This document shows, in pieces, positions 23,634-31,893 of a stretch of DNA of 64,000 nt. Each line of letters begins with the position of its first letter. The stretch's first letter is position 1. The notes beneath the pieces are model-generated. The model was not told the DNA's origin. It ran no database searches and saw nothing but the letters and a program-made list of their open reading frames with translations. The stretch comes from Streptococcus pseudopneumoniae (GTDB taxonomy: Bacteria > Bacillota > Bacilli > Lactobacillales > Streptococcaceae), in contig NZ_JVFV01000009.1 of assembly GCF_001073085.1 (NCBI RefSeq), positions 49,922-113,921 of the forward strand. Reading direction: 5' to 3'. The position numbers and the translations under genes were made by a program.

Positions 23634-25484
23634 ATGACTTATTCAATTAAATCTTTAATCGAAAATCTGTTAAGTGAACTCGGAAAAAACGATACACAGT
23701 ATAAAGGAAAAATTAGTCAGTTTTTAGTTGATAACAATTGGTTTAATATAGAGATTGATTTGGATAACTATTCCATCTCAGATAAAGATGCTCAATTATT
23801 AATAGAAAAAATAACCAATTATCTTCTTGGACCAACTGGTTTAGCAGGAATTCAGCCTATATTTAAACAAAAATTCCCATTAACTTACAAATATTTTCAG
23901 CAATACTCAGAAGATAGCAACTTATCTAAGGAAAACATGTTTTATGTTCAAGATTTTCTTGCTTTTTATCTTAAAAGAGATTTATTTCTCTGTAATGATA
24001 ATGAGATTGAATTGTTGGTTGAAGAAGCAGTATATGCACTTGAAAAGCAAAAAGGCGAAGTTTTTATTGATTTTTTAAAGTGGTTAATGAATAAAACGAG
24101 ATGTAACTATCACAAAAGATATGAATTTACACCTCGATACACATTAGAACAGGAGACTAACGCTTATGAGTTAGACGAATATTTAGAATTACTGTATTTT
24201 CTTTTTAATGACAATTACATTAGAAAAGAAGATATGCTTTATAAAGCAGCAATCTCAAAAGACTACGCAGATACCTGGCTATTTCTAGCACTTCATTTTA
24301 TATGTGCGCTACGTGGAACAGATTTAGAACAACTTGGACATCCACAACTTCCTAGAACACCGAAAGAAGTTCTAAAATCAGTTAGAAGTGGTAATTGGAG
24401 TAGCAGTGAGGCAAGAAGAACTCTTTTAAGTATTACAACTCGTTTAACTTATTTAAATATTACTCCAAACAAAACAAAGCGAACTAAAAATATTAGTCAG
24501 ATTAAATTTCAGGTCCCTGAGAGTTGTCAGGTATTGATTGGAACGTTGTTGGCTATCTGTGAAGCTCATTATCAGTTGAATAAAGATAATAATGATGAAC
24601 CTTTAATTCGACAAATAAAAGAATATAAACGAATTAGTCGATATATGGGGAAAGAAATTGGAGACTTATTTCTTGAAAGGAATTTTAGTTCTAGATCTGC
24701 AAATAAATCCTATCTTCAAACTGTTGCCATGTTAGCAGATGATGTTTTGCAAGAAAAATCTGAGTTAAATATTAAAGGCTATTTTTTAGCCGCATTAGCC
24801 CGTAGCCATAAAGGTTCATTCGATGAATTTGCACAAACTACAACAACGTACCTAAAAGATGCCCAACTAAGCCAGCTTAAACCAGAAATGGTTGCGAGAG
24901 AACTATTTGAACGAGGTGTTTTATCTATGATTCCATCAATGATCCTGACGATTGTAACTAGAGGAAAGTATAAAGAATTAAGTCCTAGTCAACAGACTCA
25001 GATGATTAAACAGTTAGATTTGACACCAAATGAGATTGAAAAAACATTGGCTTTAAGCATTCAGGCAGAAGTGAAATCGCAAAAGGCATTAAAGATTTTG
25101 GTAGAAGAAGAAGCAGAGCCTAATCAACTTCTTACTATTTGTCATCGTATAGGAAACGGTGAAGCCTTCTCAAAACAAGGTGAAAGCATGTGTCTTTTAT
25201 CTGCGCTTGGAAAGATTTGTCCATATGACGATAGGCAACATTGCATCGGTTGTCATTATGAATTACAAACGAAATCTACTTTATTGTTATTAGTAGGAGA
25301 ATTCAATCGTTTGAACAAACAATACTCTAGAGTTCGAACTGATTTAGAAAAAGGTAAAATTCGGAGTATTTTAGAAGAACAAATAAAACCTTGTTTAACT
25401 GAAATGTTGCAAGCTTTATGCGAGCAATATGGAGATGACGTGTTACATGATTACGAAGAAATAATAAAGGAGTTAATAAATTGA
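23634..25484 (+). CDS. Recombinase-like protein 2 of the operon (divergent tyrosine recombinase)
   Basis: 616-aa protein whose catalytic-like region is degenerate. An Arg in ICALRGTDLEQL (R227) looks like the first catalytic Arg, and ALARSHKGSF...TTTTYLKD (H392 to Y406) resembles the last His-to-Tyr stretch, but I see no clear HxxR box between them. The C-terminus has a Cys motif (ICPYDDRQHCIGCHYE) like that of the third protein. It is probably a partner that binds DNA ends rather than a full recombinase, comparable to TnpB-type proteins. Its end overlaps the next start (TTGA at 25481). Confidence 0.7.
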   Translation: MTYSIKSLIENLLSELGKNDTQYKGKISQFLVDNNWFNIEIDLDNYSISDKDAQLLIEKITNYLLGPTGLAGIQPIFKQKFPLTYKYFQQYSEDSNLSKENMFYVQDFLAFYLKRDLFLCNDNEIELLVEEAVYALEKQKGEVFIDFLKWLMNKTRCNYHKRYEFTPRYTLEQETNAYELDEYLELLYFLFNDNYIRKEDMLYKAAISKDYADTWLFLALHFICALRGTDLEQLGHPQLPRTPKEVLKSVRSGNWSSSEARRTLLSITTRLTYLNITPNKTKRTKNISQIKFQVPESCQVLIGTLLAICEAHYQLNKDNNDEPLIRQIKEYKRISRYMGKEIGDLFLERNFSSRSANKSYLQTVAMLADDVLQEKSELNIKGYFLAALARSHKGSFDEFAQTTTTYLKDAQLSQLKPEMVARELFERGVLSMIPSMILTIVTRGKYKELSPSQQTQMIKQLDLTPNEIEKTLALSIQAEVKSQKALKILVEEEAEPNQLLTICHRIGNGEAFSKQGESMCLLSALGKICPYDDRQHCIGCHYELQTKSTLLLLVGEFNRLNKQYSRVRTDLEKGKIRSILEEQIKPCLTEMLQALCEQYGDDVLHDYEEIIKELIN

Positions 25485-27151
25485 ACAATCAAGCTAAACT
25501 TTTTAAAATTGAAAATTATTTTGAAACTTTTGACCGTGATTGTGTTCTGCGAGCAAAAGAAGTTTTCGATGACTATTTTGATAAAGGAATTATTCTAAGT
25601 TACGATTTTGATCATAAGAAATGGGAAACTACAAATGAATATGCCAATATTAGCCTATTTTTTAACATTTCTGAATTTCAATATAGGAGATTTTATCAAT
25701 CAATTTTTCAGTTGCCTTATAAGGAATTTATCGATTACTTAAAAAGTTTTATTGTTTTCTCAATGAAACAACATGTTTTAAAAACTTTACAGCTATTTCT
25801 AATGGATATTAAACAAATTATTAAAAATACAACCAAAGATACGTTTTTAGATTTAGAAAATATTTCTGTAAAATTTCCTGGTTTATGTATTGACTTTTTC
25901 TCAAATCTTCCCTGTTCAGATGATAGTCAACTAAATCAACTATTGGAGCAATTAGATAATAAATTAACTATCAACCTTCAAAAAAAGCAGAGGTCAAAAC
26001 AGCAAAGACAATTAGCGCAATTTCAATCCTATTTTACTTTTAATGACATTTTAAATGATTATTGGTCTCAAACATTATCTAAGAAAGAACGTCTATTTTA
26101 TTATCCATTGTATCTCTGGTGGCAGATTACAGCAATTTTACCTTTAAGGCCAAGAGAATTTCTTTTAATACAAAGAAACTGTTTAACCGAGAAAGATGGA
26201 AAATATTTTCTTACATTAAGGAGAAATATAATCAAAGGAAGGGATCGACTTGTTGCACATAAAATTTCTGAAGATTATACTTTGAATACTTATGAAATTA
26301 CTAATTCATTAGCTTCTGAAATAAAGACTTACCTCAAACTTACGGAAAATGATAATTCTACTAAATTAGATACATTATTTGTGACTGATCCTCATTATAA
26401 CCGTTGGGGTCGTCGAACAGGTGTTAATAACCGATTTTTAACTTACACTAATCTCAATACTATTTTGAGGTATTTTTTTAATGAGATTATTTCTCAAAAA
26501 TACGGTTATCAAGTTAATTATTTTAGTTTTCCAGCTAGATTAGATGAAAACGAGATTAATTTGATTCATATTGGGGATACGAGACACATTGCAATGATCA
26601 ATTTAATTGCAGAAGGGGCTAGTCCTGTTACAGCTATGCTTTTAGCTGGTCATGAAGATGTGACAACTTCATCTCACTATTTTTCAAATTTAAGCCAATT
26701 TATTGAATGTCGTAGTTATCAAATGTATCGTAAACTAACGAGTAAGAATACGAATTACACCATAAGTAAGAGACAGCCATTTTATACAGCACAAGGACAA
26801 TACATCACTTTAGAAAATAAAGGACGGTGTTACTCACCCCGCTTTGCGAAAGGTGATTATTCAGATTGTCTGAAAGTTATTAGTGAGCATGCAGAACTAG
26901 GTGCTTGTACGAGCTGCCCTTTTTACCGTAAAGCAGGTAAAGATTATTTTTCAATGGATAAAACATTTAAAAAGTCAGTTGATGAAAAAGCTATGGTTGT
27001 AGATGAAGCGATTAGAAAAGTTAGGCAAGGGAAAGGTCATATTGAAGATATTGGAGAAGCTTTGTTGAAATTAAAAACAGTTAGCAATACCTATCAAGAT
27101 TACTTAAATGCTAAACAACTATCTTTAGAGGAGAATAAGTCTAATGGCTAG
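25481..27151 (+). CDS. Tyrosine recombinase 3 of the operon
   Basis: 556-aa recombinase with R223 (ILPLRPREFLL), an IHIGDTRHIAM box carrying R368 and H369, AGHED with H391, and the likely nucleophile Y400 (TTSSHYFSNL). The first His of the usual HxxR box is Gly (G365), with a His two residues earlier. After the catalytic domain there is a Cys-rich tail (GRCYSPRF ... DCLKV ... GACTSCPFYRKAG) suited to zinc binding. Translation begins with TTG inside the preceding gene (4-bp overlap). It overlaps the coiled-coil gene by 8 bp. The role in integration or transposition is inferred from family. Confidence 0.85.
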   Translation: MNNQAKLFKIENYFETFDRDCVLRAKEVFDDYFDKGIILSYDFDHKKWETTNEYANISLFFNISEFQYRRFYQSIFQLPYKEFIDYLKSFIVFSMKQHVLKTLQLFLMDIKQIIKNTTKDTFLDLENISVKFPGLCIDFFSNLPCSDDSQLNQLLEQLDNKLTINLQKKQRSKQQRQLAQFQSYFTFNDILNDYWSQTLSKKERLFYYPLYLWWQITAILPLRPREFLLIQRNCLTEKDGKYFLTLRRNIIKGRDRLVAHKISEDYTLNTYEITNSLASEIKTYLKLTENDNSTKLDTLFVTDPHYNRWGRRTGVNNRFLTYTNLNTILRYFFNEIISQKYGYQVNYFSFPARLDENEINLIHIGDTRHIAMINLIAEGASPVTAMLLAGHEDVTTSSHYFSNLSQFIECRSYQMYRKLTSKNTNYTISKRQPFYTAQGQYITLENKGRCYSPRFAKGDYSDCLKVISEHAELGACTSCPFYRKAGKDYFSMDKTFKKSVDEKAMVVDEAIRKVRQGKGHIEDIGEALLKLKTVSNTYQDYLNAKQLSLEENKSNG

Positions 27152-27857
27152 AAAGAAATCAATTTCTGATGATGAATTGATTCATTTGTTTGAACAGTAT
27201 TTAATTTCCCAGTGTTCCTGTGATTTAAGCTTGGTAAAAATCCCTCGGTTTGGTGACTATGTTAGGAATAATGGCTATCAAAATGTTGCGGATACAACCA
27301 TTAGACGTAATAAAAGATTCAGGGATTTTTTAAAAGAAAGTGAAATTAAATACCAAGATGAAAATTATGAAGCTGTAATTACTTATAAGACCATAGATCC
27401 TGACAATTTTATGGCAAAAAATCGTGCTCCAGGTGCTATGAAAAGAGCATTGGTAGAAATTAGCCAATACTACAAGAAAATAGCAAACATTGCGGCCAGC
27501 TATAAACAAGAAGCAGATAAGTTACGTAGTTTAAATTCTGAACTACAGTCAACTAATGAAGATTTAAAACAGAAGCTACAAAGAGAAAATGAGTTAAGTG
27601 ATGAGAATCAAAAACTATTACAAATAATCAAAACAAGTGTCTATCCAGAAATTGCGAATGAGCTTTTAAAAGAAGAAGGATTGTTAAAATATTCTCAAAA
27701 GGTTATCAGTGAGGATTTCCTAGCAGACAATATCATCACCGCTGATTCAGAAATAGATTTTCATTCTGGTGGTCTTATTGAACAAGAAAATCCTCAAAAA
27801 TCAACTAAAGTGGTTTCTATTAAAAACTTACTAGACAGCAAAACTAATTATAAATGA
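27144..27857 (+). CDS. TnpC-like coiled-coil protein of the recombinase operon
   Basis: 237-aa protein with a small helical N-terminal DNA-binding-like part (KIPRFGDYVRNNGYQNVADTTIRRNKRFRDFLKE, about 25-65) and a long coiled coil (about 105-165: QEADKLRSLNSELQS, then NEDLKQKLQRENELSDENQKL), followed by an acidic, poorly ordered tail. This build matches the accessory TnpC of Tn554-type elements, which helps set insertion orientation and frequency. Overlaps on both sides (8 bp and 4 bp) tie its expression to its neighbours. Assigned by layout and context. Confidence 0.7.
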   Translation: MARKKSISDDELIHLFEQYLISQCSCDLSLVKIPRFGDYVRNNGYQNVADTTIRRNKRFRDFLKESEIKYQDENYEAVITYKTIDPDNFMAKNRAPGAMKRALVEISQYYKKIANIAASYKQEADKLRSLNSELQSTNEDLKQKLQRENELSDENQKLLQIIKTSVYPEIANELLKEEGLLKYSQKVISEDFLADNIITADSEIDFHSGGLIEQENPQKSTKVVSIKNLLDSKTNYK

Positions 27858-27865
27858 GGAAAGAA

Positions 27866-29713
27866 ATGAACAAGAAAGTTAAAGATAATCCAGCTATTTA
27901 CATGTACTGGGATCAAAAACGAAATGTTCTTGACCCCAAAAAATTATCGTCAAATAGTTTAAAATATGCCTATTGGTCTTGCCCTTATTGTCAACACCAT
28001 TGGGAAGCGAAAATCATTGATGTGCAGCTTGACAGTTATGAATATCTTAGGTGTTGCCCCCATTGTGGATTAGGTGAACGTTCCATTGATGAAAATGAGA
28101 GCGTCCTTCAGGTTTATCCCGATTTCAGAAATTATATAAACTACAGCATTGAGCAAGATGAAGAATTAGATGAGAAACTTCTTACCTTGCCGTTCAATAG
28201 TAAAAGAAAATTCAATTTTAAATGTCCGGCGTGTCAATTAAGTTGGAAAGATTCTGCGACAAATAAGAGGTTATTTCAACTAACAAGTGGGGATTTATTT
28301 CATTTTGGCTGCAATGAAACTTCCTATCATTGCGATTACAAATCAATTTATCCAAATTTAGCTAAAATCTATAGCGAACATTTAAACAAATTTAAATTTA
28401 ACGAACTGAAGCTGAGTTACAATATAACAGTACCTATCCATTGGGAATGTGATAAGTGTCATTGCAAATTTGAATTATCTATTGATAGATTATTGAACCG
28501 AATTAAAAGAAGTGGTCATTACTGTTTGGAGTGTCATTCTTCATTTGAAGAGTTATTGGATAAAGATTTTGATGTTTCTCCTCTATCTTTTTTAAATTCT
28601 TCCATGCTCAAGGAGTGGTCTAAAAGGAACAATATTACACCTAATCAAGTTGATGTATTATCTAATGTTCATGTGTTATGGGAATGTACGAATTGTCACG
28701 GAGAGTATTCATGCTCACTATTTGAAAAAACAGATAGGTCTTGTCCATTTTGTTCAAATAGAGAAAAACTTCAGGATTTTAATACACTAAATGAAACACA
28801 TCCCTATTTGAGGGAATTTTGGGACCTCAGTAATGAAAGGGATTTTTCCGAATATTGGTTTAAGTCAAATAATGTAGTTAGTTGGGTTTGTCCTTGTTGT
28901 AAAATCAACTTTCAATGTAGCCCAGCCGAAATGATCAGTCGAACCGATTTAGAAAATCAAAACTTTCAAACATGTCCCAATCAATGTGACTGGAGGACTG
29001 AGGTATTTAAAAATAATATTTTCCTTAAAGAACCAAAACTCATCAAAGAATGGAGCGATAAAAATAAAATTCCTATTCATTTATCTCAGACAACAATAGA
29101 AACGAAAAAATATTGGTGGGATTGTTCAAAGTGTCATGGGACATATTTATGTTCTATCCCAATTCGAAGAGAAGTTTCTCAGTGTTGTCCTTTCTGTAAC
29201 AACGATAAGCCTCTGAATGGGTATAATACATTTGATTATTTGTACCCTGAACTAGCAAAATTGTGGGCACCAAATAATAAAGTCTCAATAGATAGTTTTG
29301 TTCCATTATTAACTGAAAAAAGGTTTTATTTATGGCGCTGCAAAGAATGTAACTTCGAATTTCATGAGCGCTTCAGCATTATATTAAATAAGTATTTAAA
29401 TTCCGAGACAAAAGATCTTAAAGAAATGTGTCCATTTTGTGCAGAATTAAAAGAAAGACAAGATAATATCTCATTTGAAGATTTGATGAACGAGTGGGAC
29501 TATCTTAACAATCTTATTCTAGGGGATCCAGAAAGAATCCCAAATAATACGCAATTAAGATTTTGGTGGATTTGTAAGAATAATCCAGAGCATCGTTATA
29601 GAATGGCTATTGTAGATAAGATTGCAAATGTAAAACGATCTATCGAGCCATGCATATTTTGTAAAGGGCGTAGACGAAAAAGAGAACATTTTGTTCCTTA
29701 TAGGAAAATTTAA
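27866..29713 (+). CDS. Multi zinc-ribbon protein (DUF4379-like repeats), fifth gene of the recombinase operon
   Basis: About 615 aa from ATG 27866, chosen because GAGGA lies 5 bp upstream; ATG 27854 overlaps the previous gene. At least six consecutive units follow the pattern W-x-C-x2-C-x-n-C-P-x-C, often preceded by EWS/LWA and an Asn-rich spacer (for example YWSCPYC...CCPHC, WECTNCHGEYSCS...CPFC, WWDCSKCHGTYLC...CPFC, LWRCKEC...CPFC). This fits the DUF4379 treble-clef/zinc-ribbon repeat, a family of unknown function often found near nucleases. It is translationally linked to the recombinases. No catalytic motif is visible; a DNA-binding or target-selection role is inferred. Confidence 0.75.
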   Translation: MNKKVKDNPAIYMYWDQKRNVLDPKKLSSNSLKYAYWSCPYCQHHWEAKIIDVQLDSYEYLRCCPHCGLGERSIDENESVLQVYPDFRNYINYSIEQDEELDEKLLTLPFNSKRKFNFKCPACQLSWKDSATNKRLFQLTSGDLFHFGCNETSYHCDYKSIYPNLAKIYSEHLNKFKFNELKLSYNITVPIHWECDKCHCKFELSIDRLLNRIKRSGHYCLECHSSFEELLDKDFDVSPLSFLNSSMLKEWSKRNNITPNQVDVLSNVHVLWECTNCHGEYSCSLFEKTDRSCPFCSNREKLQDFNTLNETHPYLREFWDLSNERDFSEYWFKSNNVVSWVCPCCKINFQCSPAEMISRTDLENQNFQTCPNQCDWRTEVFKNNIFLKEPKLIKEWSDKNKIPIHLSQTTIETKKYWWDCSKCHGTYLCSIPIRREVSQCCPFCNNDKPLNGYNTFDYLYPELAKLWAPNNKVSIDSFVPLLTEKRFYLWRCKECNFEFHERFSIILNKYLNSETKDLKEMCPFCAELKERQDNISFEDLMNEWDYLNNLILGDPERIPNNTQLRFWWICKNNPEHRYRMAIVDKIANVKRSIEPCIFCKGRRRKREHFVPYRKI

Positions 29714-29743
29714 AAAACAGGTTCAAATTTGAACTTGTTTTTT
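29712..29743 (+). terminator. Terminator of the recombinase operon
   Basis: AAAAAACAGGTTCAAA / TTTGAACTTGTTTTTT forms a long near-perfect palindrome starting at the stop codon and ending in six T. Confidence 0.9.
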
Positions 29744-29756
29744 ATCATAGATTTTT

Positions 29757-29886
29757 ATAAAGTACATTATTTTAAAAGATTGTATTTTTAGTTTTCAAGT
29801 AGATAGTGTACAGAATTTTAGTATGCGAAAGATTTAGTTTTCACGGGAATAAAGTACATTTTTTGCTCAAAAATTTTTTTCGGTTA
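29757..29886. repeat. Right-end repeats of the island
   Basis: ATAAAGTACAT at 29757-29767, then two copies of TTTAGTTTTCA, five bases, ATA(A/G)(A/T)GTACA at 29787-29812 and 29833-29858. Spacing between the two halves is identical to the left-end copy (14879-14905). The last copy and the following GCTC ... GGTTA match the left end over about 60 bp with small gaps. The dif site begins 20 bp further on. Confidence 0.65.
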
Positions 29887-29906
29887 ACTGAAATAGCCCC
29901 TATATC

Positions 29907-29937
29907 ATCTTTCCGAAAAACTATAATTTTCTTGAAA
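29907..29937 (+). other. difSL chromosome-dimer resolution site
   Basis: The 31-bp stretch starting ATCTTTCCGAAAAACTA and ending TTTTCTTGAAA matches the streptococcal/lactococcal difSL site as I remember it, and lies 50 bp upstream of xerS, its usual location. XerS recombines two such sites to resolve chromosome dimers at the terminus. It marks the replication terminus of this genome. Confidence 0.9.
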
Positions 29938-29970
29938 AATATATCTAGCTATGCTATACTACTAGTATAG
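29932..29970 (+). promoter_or_regulatory. xerS promoter overlapping dif, with a 17-bp palindrome over the -10
   Basis: TTGAAA (29932-29937) is the last six bases of the dif site; after a 17-bp spacer comes TATACT (29955-29960). The perfect palindrome CTATACTACTAGTATAG (29954-29970) covers the -10 and the probable start point. XerS bound at dif would cover the -35. Confidence 0.7.
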
Positions 29971-29988
29971 AAAGATTTGGAGAAAAAC

Positions 29989-31059
29989 ATGAAACGCGAG
30001 ATCTTATTAGAACGGATTGATAAACTTAAACAAGTTATGCCCTGGTATGTTCTTGAATACTATCAATCGAAACTGGCTGTACCATACAGTTTTACAACCT
30101 TGTACGAATACTTAAAGGAATACGATCGATTTTTCACCTGGGTCTTGGAATCTGGTATATCGGATGCTGACACCATGGCCAATATTCCCTTAGACGTTCT
30201 GGAGCACATGACCAAGAAAGACATGGAATCCTTCATTCTTTACTTACGTGAACGTCCTCTGCTTAATGCCAATACGACGAAAAATGGGGTTTCTCAAACA
30301 ACCATTAACCGTACCCTTTCGGCACTTTCTAGCCTTTATAAGTATTTGACTGAGGAAGTTGAAAACGAGCAAGGGGAACCTTATTTCTACCGCAATGTCA
30401 TGAAGAAGGTTGCAACCAAGAAAAAGAAAGAAACTTTAGCTGCACGGGCTGAGAATATCAAGCAAAAACTCTTTTTGGGCGATGAAACAGAAGGTTTTCT
30501 GAACTATATCGATGAGGAATACCCTAAAACTCTCTCAAATCGAGCCTTATCGTCCTTTAACAAGAATAAAGAGCGAGATTTAGCGATTATCGCACTCCTT
30601 CTTGCCTCTGGTGTCCGTCTCTCTGAGGCAGTTAACCTGGATCTTCGAGATCTCAATCTTAAGATGATGGTGATTGACGTCACTCGAAAAGGTGGAAAAA
30701 GAGACTCAGTCAATGTGGCTGCCTTTGCTAAGCCTTATTTAGAACAATATCTCGCCATTCGTGACAAACGTTATAAGACAGAAAAGACCGATACAGCCCT
30801 CTTTCTAACCTTGTATCGAGGGGTTCCAAACCGTATCGATGCTTCTAGTGTTGAAAAGATGGTGGCAAAGTATTCTGAAGATTTCAAAGTCCGAGTGACA
30901 CCCCACAAACTACGCCACACACTTGCAACACGTCTATATGATGCAACCAAGTCGCAGGTTTTGGTAAGCCATCAACTAGGACATGCTAGCACACAAGTTA
31001 CCGACTTGTATACCCATATTGTCAATGACGAACAGAAAAACGCTTTAGATAGTTTATGA
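29989..31059 (+). CDS. xerS: Tyrosine recombinase XerS
   Basis: 356-aa single-protein Xer recombinase of streptococci and lactococci, which acts at difSL to resolve chromosome dimers before cell division. The catalytic set is complete: R210 (SGVRLSEA), H306/R309 (HKLRH), H332 (LGHAS) and the nucleophile Y341 (TDLYTHI). I use ATG 29989, giving the standard family length, because GGAG (29979-29982) is 6 bp upstream; a TTG at 29977 would lack an RBS. It lies directly next to its target site. A bidirectional terminator follows. Confidence 0.97.
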   Translation: MKREILLERIDKLKQVMPWYVLEYYQSKLAVPYSFTTLYEYLKEYDRFFTWVLESGISDADTMANIPLDVLEHMTKKDMESFILYLRERPLLNANTTKNGVSQTTINRTLSALSSLYKYLTEEVENEQGEPYFYRNVMKKVATKKKKETLAARAENIKQKLFLGDETEGFLNYIDEEYPKTLSNRALSSFNKNKERDLAIIALLLASGVRLSEAVNLDLRDLNLKMMVIDVTRKGGKRDSVNVAAFAKPYLEQYLAIRDKRYKTEKTDTALFLTLYRGVPNRIDASSVEKMVAKYSEDFKVRVTPHKLRHTLATRLYDATKSQVLVSHQLGHASTQVTDLYTHIVNDEQKNALDSL

Positions 31060-31095
31060 GTCACATAATATAAATTATGTAAATTTAAGTGTTAG

Positions 31096-31137
31096 AAAAA
31101 GAGCGTAGGATTTTTTATCGAATCTTACGCTCTTTTA
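31096..31137. terminator. Bidirectional terminator between xerS and the converging gene
   Basis: AAAAAGAGCGTAGGATT (31096-31112) pairs with AATCTTACGCTCTTTT (31121-31136), with A and T runs on both sides, serving both strands. Confidence 0.9.
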
Positions 31138-31143
31138 TTCTTT

Positions 31144-31785
31144 CTATAAAAATTCGATCCAATAATTACGGTGTGGCTCAATAATGACTGGTTTTCCCCA
31201 GAATGATTTTAGATAGGCCAAGTTTGCAGGGGTGACTGGTCTTTTTTCATCATTGAACTTCTCTGCACTCTCTTCCGTTAGAAAACATTTAACTGCTTCA
31301 TATGGTGTACCATCGTCCTCTATTCGATCAATTCCTAAATAAGCAATTTCATCACTGGCTTTTGGAAAATCTGTAAATAGTTTACCAATAAAATAAACCG
31401 TCTTATCTTTCATTAATTCATAAGCCTTACTATTTTCCAGTCTGTTATTAGCTGTAGCGTACATAATACAAAAACTGTCCACAATATCTTTTAAAGGCAT
31501 TAATTCTTCTTTGCTGACTATAATTTCGTCGGGAGCAAGTCCACCAATGATTAAGTTTTTATAATGAGGTTGCTGGATGACATTATCTAAAGCCATTCCT
31601 AATGGTAGTTGGACTGCTTGATAGCCTAATGGTTCTAGCTCTTGCTTTTTCTGGTCAAGGTGTTCTTGTGTAATACTGATATTCAAATCATATGGACTTG
31701 AAGATTGTTGCGTGCTAAAAAAAGCCACTACTATACGATCTAACTGTTCAAATAGACCAAGTTTTTCCACTGGTACTTTCATCAT
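31144..31785 (-). CDS. Conserved hypothetical protein
   Basis: 213-aa cytoplasmic protein. I do not recognise the family with confidence. It is acidic, with no signal, membrane segment or metal motif. Two stretches look folded: LDRIVVAFFSTQQSSSPYDLNISI near the N-terminus and PLGMALDNVIQQPHYKNLIIGG around residue 62. The second half contains KCFLTEESAEKFNDEKRPVTPANLAYLKSFW, which has the look of SseB-like domains, but this is weak. The start MMKVPVEK is preceded by GGGGATC. It is a single-gene unit, converging with xerS and separated from lplA by a terminator. Confidence 0.7.
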   Translation of the reverse strand: MMKVPVEKLGLFEQLDRIVVAFFSTQQSSSPYDLNISITQEHLDQKKQELEPLGYQAVQLPLGMALDNVIQQPHYKNLIIGGLAPDEIIVSKEELMPLKDIVDSFCIMYATANNRLENSKAYELMKDKTVYFIGKLFTDFPKASDEIAYLGIDRIEDDGTPYEAVKCFLTEESAEKFNDEKRPVTPANLAYLKSFWGKPVIIEPHRNYWIEFL

Positions 31786-31859
31786 TGAATTTGATCCCCT
31801 TTTTGTTCAGATTTCCTCTTTATTCTACTCTCATTATTTTTGAATATCAAGTCTAAGAT

Positions 31860-31890
31860 AAAAGATATCCATTTAACATGGATATCTTTT
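31860..31890 (-). terminator. Terminator after lplA
   Basis: Perfect 13-bp inverted repeat AAAAGATATCCAT / ATGGATATCTTTT, 4 bp past the lplA stop on the - strand. Confidence 0.9.
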
Positions 31891-31893
31891 ACT

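Noticed and set aside
14803..29937. Prophage
   Set aside because: No structural, lysis or replication genes; only recombinases and accessory genes are present.
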